A stretch of 32,888 nucleotides of DNA from Chromatiales bacterium (ex Bugula neritina AB1) (GTDB taxonomy: Bacteria > Pseudomonadota > Gammaproteobacteria > Granulosicoccales > Granulosicoccaceae). Positions within the stretch are counted from its first letter, which is position 1; each line of letters opens with the position of its first letter. The stretch covers positions 1-32,888 of the forward strand of contig MDLA01000170.1 of assembly GCA_001730015.1 (NCBI GenBank), read 5' to 3'. Shown one piece after another: positions 14,520-22,922 of this stretch. A model generated the notes under the pieces. That model saw only the letters and a list, made by a program, of their open reading frames with translations. It was not told the DNA's origin and did no database searches. A program made the position numbers and the translations under genes.

Positions 14520-16298
14520 CTAGTACACACGCTTTTTCGGCGGCACCGGATCAACTTCATCGGTCAGTGTGTTCATGTGCACCGGTCGAAAATCGAAGGA
14601 TACTTTGCCGTCAATGACCCAGGCCAGTGTATGTTTCATCCAGTTTTCATCATCCCGATCCGGGTAATCCTCACGAGCGTGTCCACCGCGTGACTCGGTG
14701 CGCATGTTAGCGCCCTCTACTATGGTTTGCGCCTGACACAGCAGATTCTCAAGTTCGAGAGTCTCAACCAGATCGGTATTCCAGACCATACTGCGATCAC
14801 TGACACCGATATCGCTCCAGCTGTCGACAACCACCTGCAGCTCCTCTACTCCGGCCGACATGGTTTCTCCGGTTCGGAAAACGGCGGCGCGGCTTTGCAT
14901 GGTTCGTTGCATTTTATCGCGCAGTTGCGCCGCACCGGTAGAGCCGCTGGCGTTGCGAATTGAGTCGAGGCGATTAATCAATCCCTGGGTCAGGTCTTCG
15001 GGGAGTGTTTTATGGGCTGCGCCGGCGGTCACGAGTTCCTTGGCACGAAGCGCCGCAGCACGTCCGAATACGACGATATCCAGTAACGAGTTTGATCCCA
15101 GTCGATTGGCACCGTGTACGGATACGCAAGCTGCTTCACCAATTGCCATCAGCCCCTCGACAACGTGATCCGGGTTACCGTCTTTTAGGGTAACGACTTC
15201 ACCATGGTAATTCGTTGGAATTCCCCCCATGTTGTAGTGCACCGTCGGAATAACCGGAATCGGGTCTTTTGTTACATCTACGCCGGCAAATACTTTGGCG
15301 CTCTCAGAAATGCCAGGCAGCCGTTCGTCGATGACTTCAGGGCCCAAATGCATCAGGTTAAGATAAATATGATCTTTTTCGGGGCCGACACCGCGCCCTT
15401 CGTTTATTTCTTGGGTCATCGACCGACTGACGACATCACGTGAGGCCAGATCTTTGGCATTGGGTGCATAGCGTTCCATGAAGCGCTCACCTTCGGAGTT
15501 GGTCAGGTAGCCTCCTTCGCCGCGGACGCCCTCGGTTATCAGTACACCTGCGCCATAGATTCCTGTCGGGTGGAACTGTACAAACTCCATATCCTGCAAG
15601 GGGAGTCCGGCACGCAATACCATGGCACCACCGTCACCCGTACAGGTATGTGCTGAGGTTGCGGAAAAGAAAGTTCGTCCGCAACCGCCGGTAGCCAGCA
15701 CGACTTCATGGCCGCGGAACTCATGGAGATCGCCGGTGGCGAGATCCCACGCCAGCACACCACGGCAGACACCATCGTCCATGATCAGGTCGGTAGCAAA
15801 ATACTCGATGAAAAACTCGGCGTTGTGTTTGAGTGATTGCTGATAGAGAGTGTGTAATATCGCGTGCCCGGTGCGGTCGGCGGCGGCACAGGTTCGCTGT
15901 GCAATGCCTTCGCCGAAGTTGGTGGTCATACCGCCAAATGGTCGCTGATAGATCTTGCCGTCGTCGGTACGTGAGAATGGAACCCCGTAATGTTCCAGTT
16001 CGATGACTGCCGGAATGGCTTCGCGGCACATGTACTCAATGGCGTCCTGGTCTCCGAGCCAGTCTGATCCCTTGATGGTGTCATACATATGCCATTGCCA
16101 GGAATCCGGACCCATGTTGCCCAGTGCTGCGCTCATTCCGCCCTGCGCGGCAACCGTGTGGCTTCGGGTTGGGAAAACTTTGGTGATACAGGCCGTCGAC
16201 AGCCCCGCAGTCGCCATGCCGAGTGTGGCACGTAACCCTGCGCCTCCGGCTCCGACAATAACGACATCGTGTTCATGCTTGATAACGTTGTACGACAT
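14520..16298 (-). CDS. sdhA: Succinate dehydrogenase flavoprotein subunit
   Basis: SdhA oxidises succinate to fumarate with covalently bound FAD at the cytosolic face of complex II. Visible signatures are the dinucleotide fold VVIVGAGGAGLRAT, the FAD-linking RSHTVAAQGGMSAAL (His of SHT), ATGGCGRTFFSATSAHTCTGDGGAM, and the catalytic-domain VHGANRLGSNSLLDIVVFGRAA. The C terminus ends with FDFRPVHMNTLTDEVDPVPPKKRVY as in other bacterial enzymes. The length of 592 residues matches E. coli SdhA (588). It starts three bases after sdhD ends. Confidence 0.98.
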   Translation of the reverse strand: MSYNVIKHEHDVVIVGAGGAGLRATLGMATAGLSTACITKVFPTRSHTVAAQGGMSAALGNMGPDSWQWHMYDTIKGSDWLGDQDAIEYMCREAIPAVIELEHYGVPFSRTDDGKIYQRPFGGMTTNFGEGIAQRTCAAADRTGHAILHTLYQQSLKHNAEFFIEYFATDLIMDDGVCRGVLAWDLATGDLHEFRGHEVVLATGGCGRTFFSATSAHTCTGDGGAMVLRAGLPLQDMEFVQFHPTGIYGAGVLITEGVRGEGGYLTNSEGERFMERYAPNAKDLASRDVVSRSMTQEINEGRGVGPEKDHIYLNLMHLGPEVIDERLPGISESAKVFAGVDVTKDPIPVIPTVHYNMGGIPTNYHGEVVTLKDGNPDHVVEGLMAIGEAACVSVHGANRLGSNSLLDIVVFGRAAALRAKELVTAGAAHKTLPEDLTQGLINRLDSIRNASGSTGAAQLRDKMQRTMQSRAAVFRTGETMSAGVEELQVVVDSWSDIGVSDRSMVWNTDLVETLELENLLCQAQTIVEGANMRTESRGGHAREDYPDRDDENWMKHTLAWVIDGKVSFDFRPVHMNTLTDEVDPVPPKKRVY

Positions 16299-16301
16299 TG
16301 C

Positions 16302-16649
16302 TTAGGCTCCGAGAGATAGTTTAAGAACTGAAACGACGCCTACAACACCGAACATGACAAACACCAGGGTAATAGCGCCGATACTGATCATGCGCAGATT
16401 GCGATCACTGACGTAATCTTCGAGGATAACCTGCAAGCCTAGTTTGCCGTGATACAGACCAACGGTGATTACAAGAATCATGAGTGCGGCACTGAAAGGT
16501 GATCTCATCCATTCAGTCAGTGATGCATGTGACAATTGAGGAACCGATGCAATCGAAAAGCAGAACCAGATAGTCAGAGGTATCAGAGCGACTGCGGTCA
16601 ATCGCTGTACCCAGAAATGGCCCGTGCCGCCGTGAGCTGATTTAGACAT
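16302..16649 (-). CDS. sdhD: Succinate dehydrogenase membrane anchor subunit
   Basis: SdhD is one of two membrane anchors that hold haem b and the ubiquinone site. The 115-residue protein has three predicted helices and the diagnostic YHGKLGLQVILEDYVSD after the second helix, where the haem-ligand His and quinone-site Asp/Tyr lie. The N-terminal GTGHFWVQRLTAVALIPLTIW is also typical. It sits between sdhC and sdhA in the standard order, 12 bases after sdhC. Confidence 0.95.
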   Translation of the reverse strand: MSKSAHGGTGHFWVQRLTAVALIPLTIWFCFSIASVPQLSHASLTEWMRSPFSAALMILVITVGLYHGKLGLQVILEDYVSDRNLRMISIGAITLVFVMFGVVGVVSVLKLSLGA

Positions 16650-16661
16650 AGCGTATCTCCG

Positions 16662-17048
16662 TTAGGCCGCTAACGCGACTATCCAGGTCAGGACAGTAAG
16701 TAGAATGGCAGCACCAAAAGAGACTTTTGCACCCTTGGTGGCGTTTTCTATATCGAAGCCATAGCCCAGATCCCAGATCAGATGGCGAATGCCATTGCAG
16801 AAATGTGCGTAGACAGAAAAAGTAAAACCGATCAATACGAGGTAGCCGAACCAGGAACTGATCCACCAGTGAGTACTGGCGTAGGCGTCGGCACCGCTCG
16901 CAGCGGAGGCCAGAATCAGTACCAGCATTAGCGTGCCGATGCACAGCACAACGCCGGTACCCCGGTGCAGTACCGACATCAATGCGGTAGGTGGGAGCTT
17001 GTAGATTTGCAGATGTGGCGACAGGGGTCGCGAATCGTTCCAGGCCAT
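16662..17048 (-). CDS. sdhC: Succinate dehydrogenase cytochrome b556 subunit
   Basis: SdhC is the large membrane anchor of complex II, binding haem b556 and forming part of the quinone pocket. The 128 residues show the family signatures RPLSPHLQIYKLPPTALMSVLHRGTGVVL at the N terminus and SVYAHFCNGIRHLIWDLGYGF, with the haem-ligand His region, before the third helix. Three membrane helices are predicted. It is the first enzyme-subunit gene of the operon, preceded by the SDHAF4-like gene 117 bases upstream. Confidence 0.96.
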   Translation of the reverse strand: MAWNDSRPLSPHLQIYKLPPTALMSVLHRGTGVVLCIGTLMLVLILASAASGADAYASTHWWISSWFGYLVLIGFTFSVYAHFCNGIRHLIWDLGYGFDIENATKGAKVSFGAAILLTVLTWIVALAA

Positions 17049-17165
17049 CAGGTTTCCCGAGATAGTTTGTTTTGTGTTATTAGATGATAGGATGAAATAG
17101 GAGTATTCACGACTTTTCGCCCGGGATCAGACCAGGTTGCCAACCGGGAGTTTCCCCGGAATGCA

Positions 17166-17339
17166 TCAAAAGTCTGTACAACGGCCATTTTGTTCCCAAT
17201 CCCCGTAGCGTGTCGGTTCAAGCCCTTTCGGGCCACCGATTTCTTTCTTTGAGCTATTATCCGTTGCTGTTGCAGGTTTGGACTCTGCTTCGGAAATTTT
17301 TGATTTGTCCAGTGCAGCTTCAGGCGTATTGTCTGGCAT
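17166..17339 (-). CDS. SDHAF4-like (DUF1674) succinate dehydrogenase assembly factor
   Basis: The C terminus, EIGGPKGLEPTRYGDWEQNGR, is the hallmark of the DUF1674/SDHAF4 family, ending in CTDF as expected. In eukaryotes SDHAF4 (Sdh8) binds flavinylated SDHA and protects it before assembly with SDHB; bacterial members are assumed to act similarly. The N-terminal half is a low-complexity, polar and probably disordered stretch. I prefer the ATG at 17339 (57 residues) because GTGGAAG lies a suitable distance upstream; an ATG at 17384 would give 72 residues but has no ribosome site. Its place just before sdhC strongly supports the function. A small gene that is easily missed. Confidence 0.88.
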   Translation of the reverse strand: MPDNTPEAALDKSKISEAESKPATATDNSSKKEIGGPKGLEPTRYGDWEQNGRCTDF

Positions 17340-17588
17340 GTGGGTACTTCCACGTTTGTTTTGCTTAGTGGTTGTGTTAGCCATTCATAACAATACCCGA
17401 TGTCTGAAGGTACACTGACTGGCATTTATTGCTTGGTGTTAACTGAATTTAAGAATCGGGCAGAAATAGCTGTTCTTTGCCGGAAAGTTAAGCCCGATTC
17501 GTACCAACCTCTATCTTTCAAGTGTACACTATTTGTTCGCTCATTTAATTACTTACCTGTCGTCATGCAAGAGGCAATTGTCAATCCA

Positions 17589-18608
17589 ATGAATTCCGAG
17601 TGGCAAAATTTTCTGACCGCAAGCGGCGCTGTGTCAGCGCAGAACGGGCAGCCTGGCTTTGAGTCAGATGTCAGTGAGCAGGTGCAGGATACCGTCTGTG
17701 ATCTGTCTGCAGACGTAGTGTTGCGGATCACAGGTGACGATGCCGAAAAGTTCCTGCAAGGTCAGTTCTCTAACGATATCGCTGCTCTAACTGACGGAAC
17801 AAGCCAGTTGAGTACCTGGTCCAGCCCGAAAGGTCGTGTCATTACCGTATTCCGCATAGTTCGCCTGGCGGAGAATCACTATCTGATGCAGCTGCCCCGG
17901 GAGCTTGTCGCAGCGGTGCATAAACGGCTGAAGATGTTTGTACTGATGGCCAAAGTGATCATTGAACTTGAAGAAAATCTGATCTGTATCGGCCTGAGTG
18001 GCAATGCCGTTGTTACGGCCCTTGAAACGTCGCTGGGTCCGCCACCACCGGAGCTGGACGGCAGCGCCGTCCACGGCGAAGTGGTGATTTCCCGGGTCAG
18101 GGGGGCGTACCCCCGTTTTGAAGTGATTGCACCGGTGACTGATGCGATTGACTTGTGGTCAGACATGGCTGGCGTCGCGCGGCAGTCGGGGCAGTCAGTG
18201 TGGCGCTGGCAGAATATAGAAGCTGCTGTACCTTCAATTGGCAGTGAAACGACCGAGGCATTTGTTTTGCAGATGCTCAATTTGCAGCATATAAACGGCG
18301 TGAATTTTAAAAAAGGGTGTTTTCCGGGTCAGGAGGTGGTAGCCCGGATGCAGTACCTTGGCAAGCTCAAGAGACGAATGTACCGGGCCAGTGTATCTGC
18401 TGAATCAATGCTACAGGCGGGTGATGAAATCTATAACGAAGGTGTAAGCAGTTCAGTTGGCAAAGTGGTTGACGCCACAGGTAATGGTTCAGGGCAAATG
18501 CATCTGTTGGCAGTTTTAGCTATTGCCGCTGCAGATAAGCCTCTATTCGCAGACAAGGAGGCCACCTGCGCGATTGAGTTACTGGATCTTCCTTATGTGC
18601 TTGAGTAG
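17589..18608 (+). CDS. ygfZ: tRNA-modifying/Fe-S maintenance protein YgfZ
   Basis: YgfZ (GcvT-like folate-binding fold) helps Fe-S enzymes such as MiaB and succinate dehydrogenase under oxidative stress. The signature KKGCFPGQEVVARMQYLGKLKRR with the conserved Cys is present, as is the N-terminal VLRITGDDAEKFLQGQFSNDI. The frame is open to 17400; I list the ATG at 17589 (339 residues, close to E. coli YgfZ at 326), while the ATG at 17565 is equally possible; neither has a clear ribosome site. It diverges from the sdh operon, as ygfZ diverges from sdhE-ygfX in E. coli, and the DUF2007 gene follows 37 bases later. Confidence 0.94.
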   Translation: MNSEWQNFLTASGAVSAQNGQPGFESDVSEQVQDTVCDLSADVVLRITGDDAEKFLQGQFSNDIAALTDGTSQLSTWSSPKGRVITVFRIVRLAENHYLMQLPRELVAAVHKRLKMFVLMAKVIIELEENLICIGLSGNAVVTALETSLGPPPPELDGSAVHGEVVISRVRGAYPRFEVIAPVTDAIDLWSDMAGVARQSGQSVWRWQNIEAAVPSIGSETTEAFVLQMLNLQHINGVNFKKGCFPGQEVVARMQYLGKLKRRMYRASVSAESMLQAGDEIYNEGVSSSVGKVVDATGNGSGQMHLLAVLAIAAADKPLFADKEATCAIELLDLPYVLE

Positions 18609-18645
18609 TGTGTATTTGTGTTACACCTGATCAAGGTGGAATCTA

Positions 18646-18954
18646 ATGCTGCGAATCTATGATGCAGAGAATATTATCGATGCGCAGTTGGCGTTGGATG
18701 AATTAAAAGCCGGTGGTCTTGATTGCTGCATGAAGGGTCAGCATCTCATGGGGGGTGTTGGTGAAATACCACCGTCCGGTGTCATTACATTATGGATTAG
18801 TGCACCACAACACGAGCAGCGTGCGCGCGATATCATTCGCGAATATGAAGACGGAAAGCGTAGTGAGCAACCCTCACGCCCTTGTCCGAAGTGCGGTGAA
18901 ATTATAGAAGGCAACTTTGGTCGCTGCTGGAATTGCAATGCATTTCTGGATTAA
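18646..18954 (+). CDS. DUF2007 protein with C-terminal zinc ribbon
   Basis: This 102-residue protein has an N-terminal DUF2007 domain (MLRIYDAENIIDAQLALDEL ... ITLWISAPQHEQRARDIIREYE), a small ferredoxin-like module described as a putative signal-transducing or PII-like protein. A C-terminal zinc ribbon follows, with two Cys pairs: CPKC (80, 83) and CWNC (94, 97). No reaction is known. It lies close behind ygfZ on the same strand and is likely co-transcribed. Confidence 0.85.
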   Translation: MLRIYDAENIIDAQLALDELKAGGLDCCMKGQHLMGGVGEIPPSGVITLWISAPQHEQRARDIIREYEDGKRSEQPSRPCPKCGEIIEGNFGRCWNCNAFLD

Positions 18955-19052
18955 GCCTTGTGAACAGCAGTGCACCATCGAAGCGGTTAACAGTTTGCTG
19001 TGGAGCAAAAGATCACGAGGGATGCTGTTAATTCCGTGAGTAATCCAGATTT

Positions 19053-19571
19053 ATGAAAAGAACTTTTTTTGCAGTTACTCCTGATGCTCAGACATGTATA
19101 GAAGTTGATAAATGGTGTGCCCTGTGCTGGCCGCAATTGCAGCGTCGGGTAGCGGTTCAGAACTACCACGTGACTCTGGCTTTTCTGGGCGATACAAGCG
19201 ACAAGCAGCAACAATTATTTGAGGAGTATTTCGAAAGCTGCAATATTCAGGCGTTTTCCCTGATCTTGAATGACCTTGGGTTCTGGCCGGATTCATCGGT
19301 ACTCTGGCTGGCCCCGAAACAGGTGCCAGCGGGCTTACTGTCACTTGCGGATAGTTGCAAGCGTATAGCGAATCGCGCAGGGCTCAAGGTGAACCGTCGG
19401 AGTTATCAACCGCACCTGACGCTGGCCCGCAAGACCACTATGCCACCGGCAATGCCATTGCTTGAACCCGATTTTCGCTTCGAAGTTGACTCAATGCAAC
19501 TGTATGAGTCGATTATGGATCGGGACGGTGTAAGGTATCGTGAGCTTCGCTGCTGGCGATTGTTATCCTGA
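19053..19571 (+). CDS. thpR: RNA 2',3'-cyclic phosphodiesterase
   Basis: ThpR (LigT) belongs to the 2H phosphoesterase superfamily and opens 2',3'-cyclic phosphates on RNA ends to 2'-phosphates. Both catalytic tetrapeptides are present and correctly spaced: HVTL at 39-42 in HVTLAFLGD and HLTL at 121-124 in QPHLTLARK. The start MKRTFFAV and the final LYESIMDRDGVRYREL fit the family, and 172 residues is the usual size. It ends about 120 bases before the convergent gnd gene. Confidence 0.93.
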   Translation: MKRTFFAVTPDAQTCIEVDKWCALCWPQLQRRVAVQNYHVTLAFLGDTSDKQQQLFEEYFESCNIQAFSLILNDLGFWPDSSVLWLAPKQVPAGLLSLADSCKRIANRAGLKVNRRSYQPHLTLARKTTMPPAMPLLEPDFRFEVDSMQLYESIMDRDGVRYRELRCWRLLS

Positions 19572-19690
19572 TGCGCCTGACTGTGCCGGATATTTCGATT
19601 GGATAATCCATTCTAAATACATACATGCTATCGGCAGATCATTAGGATCCGCCCTAGTGCCTGAGGTTACGAAATATACGCTGTGCACGG

Positions 19691-21151
19691 TTACGCGTCA
19701 TAACTGGAGCTTGAGACGTCTCCACCTGCGCCGGTCCAGTTGGTGTGAAAACGTTCGCCTGCCGGTTTGTCCAGTCGCTCGTAAGTATGCGCACCGAAGT
19801 AATCGCGCTGAGCCTGGAGCATATTTGCAGGTAAACGGCCGGTACGATAGCCGTCATAGAAAGCTAAAGCCGAACTCAGGGCCGGAACCGGAATTCCGTG
19901 CTCTACTGCTGTCGCAATCGTTTTACGCCACCCTTGCTGGGTAGAATCTATGGCTTTAGTGAAGTATTCGTCGAGTAACAGATTGGCCAGATCGGGTTTT
20001 TTATCGTAGGCATTTTTAATATCATCGAGGAACACAGAGCGGATAATACATCCGCCACGCCACATCTGCGCGATTGCGCCGTAGTCCAGTGTCCAGTCGT
20101 ATTCGTCGGCTGCTGCTCGCATTAACATATAGCCCTGTGTGTAGGAGATAATTTTGGCTGCGAGCAGAGCATCGCCCAGTTCCTTAATTATGGCGTCCGT
20201 AGCAGAGACCGTGGAAACCTGGTCAGTCGGGCCATTGAGAATATTCTCCGCTTCCATGCGTTCTTCCTTATAGGCTGACAGGCAGCGCGAAAATACTGCT
20301 TCACCAATGAGTGTGAGGGGCACCCCGAGCTCCAGTGCATTTATTCCAGTCCACTTACCTGTGCCTTTCTGACCGGCGCGGTCAACAATTGCGTCCAGAA
20401 CGTACTCGTCATTGCTGTCTTTAAACGCGAGTATATCGGCGGTAATTTCGATCAGATAGCTGCCCAGTTCCTGTTTATTCCATTGCTCAAATACGGCCTG
20501 CATTTGAGCGTTGTCTAAACCGAGAACCGATTTCATGAAATGATAGGCTTCACAGATTAGTTGCATGTCGCCATATTCGATGCCGTTGTGCACCATTTTC
20601 ACGAAATGCCCTGAACCGTTGTCGCCAACCCATTCGCAACAGGGGTCGCCGCTGTCGGTTTTGGCGCTGATAGACTGAAACAGCTCTTTGACCAGAGGCC
20701 AGGCTGCCGGATTGCCCCCGGGCATAATCGATGGGCCGTTTCTGGCCCCCTCTTCGCCACCGGAAACACCAGAGCCAATGTATAAAAGGTTCTTTTCGCG
20801 AAGGGCCAATGCTCGTCTTTGAGAGTCTTCGAAGTTTGAATTGCCGCCGTCAATGATCAGGTCGCCTTCATCGAGTAGTGGTAGCAATTGATTGATTGTT
20901 GCATCCACGGCATCACCGGCACGAACCATGAGCATGATTTTTCTGGGCTTTGCAAGTAAGCCAACCAGTTGTTCAAGTGATTCAGCACCAATTATGTTGG
21001 TGCCTTTTGCAGGGCCTTGCAAAAATTCATGGGTCTTGGCGACGGTACGGTTATAGGCGACTACTGTATAGCCGTGATCGTTCATGTTCAGAATCAGATT
21101 CTGACCCATTACCGCCAAACCGATAAGAGCGATATCTGCTTGAGTTTCCAT
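19691..21151 (-). CDS. gnd: 6-phosphogluconate dehydrogenase, decarboxylating
   Basis: Gnd oxidises and decarboxylates 6-phosphogluconate to ribulose 5-phosphate with NADP+, in the oxidative pentose phosphate pathway. Signatures include IGLAVMGQNLILNMNDHGYTV (coenzyme fold), GSGVSGGEEGARNGPSIMPGG, HFVKMVHNGIEYGDMQLICEAY with the catalytic Lys and the HNGIEYGDMQ loop, and a C-terminal part with FTKAIDSTQQGW and RDYFGAHTYERLDKPAGERFHTNW. The length from the ATG at 21151 (487 residues) is that of the long dimeric class. An ATG six codons upstream is also in frame. Neither zwf nor pgl is adjacent. Confidence 0.97.
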   Translation of the reverse strand: METQADIALIGLAVMGQNLILNMNDHGYTVVAYNRTVAKTHEFLQGPAKGTNIIGAESLEQLVGLLAKPRKIMLMVRAGDAVDATINQLLPLLDEGDLIIDGGNSNFEDSQRRALALREKNLLYIGSGVSGGEEGARNGPSIMPGGNPAAWPLVKELFQSISAKTDSGDPCCEWVGDNGSGHFVKMVHNGIEYGDMQLICEAYHFMKSVLGLDNAQMQAVFEQWNKQELGSYLIEITADILAFKDSNDEYVLDAIVDRAGQKGTGKWTGINALELGVPLTLIGEAVFSRCLSAYKEERMEAENILNGPTDQVSTVSATDAIIKELGDALLAAKIISYTQGYMLMRAAADEYDWTLDYGAIAQMWRGGCIIRSVFLDDIKNAYDKKPDLANLLLDEYFTKAIDSTQQGWRKTIATAVEHGIPVPALSSALAFYDGYRTGRLPANMLQAQRDYFGAHTYERLDKPAGERFHTNWTGAGGDVSSSSYDA

Positions 21152-21169
21152 AGAGAAGACCTTTGGCAT

Positions 21170-21568
21170 TTAGAAAGTAAGTTGTATGATATGAATTCGG
21201 GTAGTACTTTATCTGTGAATAGTATGTAGTAGTGTACCGCATACAGTCTGCTGGAGAGAAATGACAATCATCAGAGAAGAGGCTCTGGCAAAGCGTGGCC
21301 GTTGTTTGTTCTATTCACCGCCAATGTAACGGGAAACAAATGCTGTCTGCTAGAGATGTGATGATCATGCGCAATCCTTTGCGGAGGGTAATAGCGTAGC
21401 TGGAATTCACCAGTCCACCTGTATAATTACGACAGTATCTGTGTTGATTTCTATCCGTTTATCAAGACAAGCAGCAAGGTTAAGGCCAGTATACTTTTGA
21501 GCTTGTGATCGTGCCTGTTTTGAATAGTTATGAGGCTATAAAGGGAATATTGTCTTTGCTGTGTAACT
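21170..21568. other. Noncoding region between gnd and the CBM9-like gene
   Basis: This region should contain the gnd promoter and the end of the CBM9-like transcript; both flanking genes run on the minus strand. I see no convincing coding frame, no hairpin with a T-run and no confident promoter pair. Confidence 0.4.
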
Positions 21569-22474
21569 TTATTGTTGAAGGTGTGGTGTGCAGCTTACTC
21601 CGCCGGGTCTGAGGTGGTAACAAACTGGATCGAGAAACGTCTGTTGGGGCACGTTGCTGTGCATACTGGAAGTCATTGCCCGGGCGGGAGAGGCATCGAA
21701 AAATAGCAATTGTATATTAAACGGATAATCCAGGTGCTTCAGTGGAATTCTAAATTCTATTGTGGTGCCCTCAATGGATTTGTTGAGGGAGGAAATATAC
21801 GTCCAGTTCCAGGAGTATCCATTGCCATTGTAGCGGTATAGACTGTCAGTTTGTATCAGGTAATTTGCCTGTATCGGCAGATCTTGATGATAGCCCCTGT
21901 TACCTTGCGTATTGGTGCCTAAATAGAAGGTCTGGTCCCGCATTGTGAGCATGTCAGTGTTGCTGCGTGCAATGAATAGATCACTATTATTATGGGTGAT
22001 CGATGCCGGAACTTTTCCGGGTTTTTTAGCTTTTGTTGCCTTGTCCGTAGCGATGGCGTCAGGTGAATGATGGACAGGCCAACCGCCTGAATGCCCGTCT
22101 ATGGTTACTGCCCCTTTGATATCTGCAGTAGCGTCGTGGATTTCAGCTGATTGTCCGGTAGCGGCAGGATCAGCCGCAGGGATAGCTGAGCGTTTGCTAG
22201 ATTGTGCAGTCGGCTCTTTTAAAGTCTGACGCGTGTTTAGTCTGGAAAAACCGGTAATTTGAGAATAAATCGCCTGAATACGATGGTTGCAATCCCTACT
22301 GGTGTTAACAGCTCGGACGCGGCCGGGTGCGCCGGATCCGACCAAAGCAGTGTCGCACGTGGCCGTATTCCCTCGTGCGAGAGGTGTGGCAGTAGCGACT
22401 GATAAAATACTTGTTGCCAACGTAAAACCTGCAACAGAAACTACACGAGTAGCGTATCGAGATTTAATTTTCAC
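21569..22474 (-). CDS. Exported protein with CBM9/DOMON-like domain
   Basis: From the GTG at 22474, which has AAGGA five bases upstream, the 301-residue protein opens with a basic region and a hydrophobic segment (VVSVAGFTLATSILSVATA), a plausible signal peptide. A long low-complexity Ala/Ser/Thr segment follows. From about residue 120 to the end the pattern is that of the beta-sandwich domain related to carbohydrate-binding module family 9: VTIDGHSGGWP, DLFIARSNTDM, FYLGTNTQGNRGYHQDLPI, ANYLIQTDSLYRYNG, WNWTYISS and TTIEFRIPLKHL. Such domains bind sugars or haem in exported proteins. The C terminus has two Cys, in DPVCYHL and GGVSCTP. No catalytic module is present. An upstream ATG at 22543 is in frame but less likely. 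Confidence 0.6.
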   Translation of the reverse strand: MKIKSRYATRVVSVAGFTLATSILSVATATPLARGNTATCDTALVGSGAPGRVRAVNTSRDCNHRIQAIYSQITGFSRLNTRQTLKEPTAQSSKRSAIPAADPAATGQSAEIHDATADIKGAVTIDGHSGGWPVHHSPDAIATDKATKAKKPGKVPASITHNNSDLFIARSNTDMLTMRDQTFYLGTNTQGNRGYHQDLPIQANYLIQTDSLYRYNGNGYSWNWTYISSLNKSIEGTTIEFRIPLKHLDYPFNIQLLFFDASPARAMTSSMHSNVPQQTFLDPVCYHLRPGGVSCTPHLQQ

Positions 22475-22599
22475 ACAGATCCTTATGTAACCCGGGCCCG
22501 GCAGCTCCAGCCGGCCCTGTGTGAAATGAACAAATCGTGCCACGCCTGAACATAGTGCCTATTCAACCGCATGTATTGAACACGTTGCGGCGGTCTGGC

Positions 22600-22634
22600 A
22601 TCAGCTGGATGGAGCCGTGGTCCATCCAGCTGAT
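22600..22634. repeat. Perfect inverted repeat, 14-bp arms, 7-nt spacer
   Basis: ATCAGCTGGATGGA is followed by GCCGTGG and then by the exact reverse complement TCCATCCAGCTGAT. It could form a stable hairpin in RNA or a cruciform in DNA. There is no T-run on either strand, so it is not a standard intrinsic terminator. It lies about 126 bases upstream of the likely start of the CBM9-like gene and about 290 bases past the end of plsC. Confidence 0.9.
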
Positions 22635-22740
22635 AATTACGGGTTCAGAGCCCATGAGTGGTTTCACAGTAAGGCACAGCTCGCAGAGAATGGCCATTCC
22701 CTTTTCAAAAGTTGTAACACTGTTGTGGGAGCGCTCTCTG

Positions 22741-22755
22741 GCGCCCTTCGGGCGC
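22741..22755. repeat. GC-rich hairpin, REP-like context
   Basis: GCGCCC-TTC-GGGCGC forms a tight six-base-pair stem with a three-base loop. It is preceded by TTGTGGGAGCGCTCTC (with an AGCGCT palindrome), a combination resembling repetitive extragenic palindromes of gammaproteobacteria. Only this full copy is seen in the window. Confidence 0.6.
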
Positions 22756-22922
22756 GGCTGACAGCACCCACAGACTGCGTTGTACTTTCTTAAACGTAGA
22801 ACAATTAAACGCGGAAGAATTAAACGCAGAAAAACTATGTCTTCAAAAGTACGCCTTGCTGTGAACACAGGCAGTCACGCTGAACCCGCAATAATTAGCT
22901 GGAAGGACCAATGATAAGTAAG

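Larger units (their letters stand above)
22475..22922. other. Noncoding region with strong dyads between plsC and the CBM9-like gene
   Basis: No convincing gene. The region holds a 14-bp-arm inverted repeat (22600-22634) and a compact GC-rich hairpin with REP-like flanks (22729-22760), listed separately, and ends in a purine-rich stretch just before the plsC stop codon. Two short frames cover it on opposite strands but match nothing I recognise. Confidence 0.5.
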
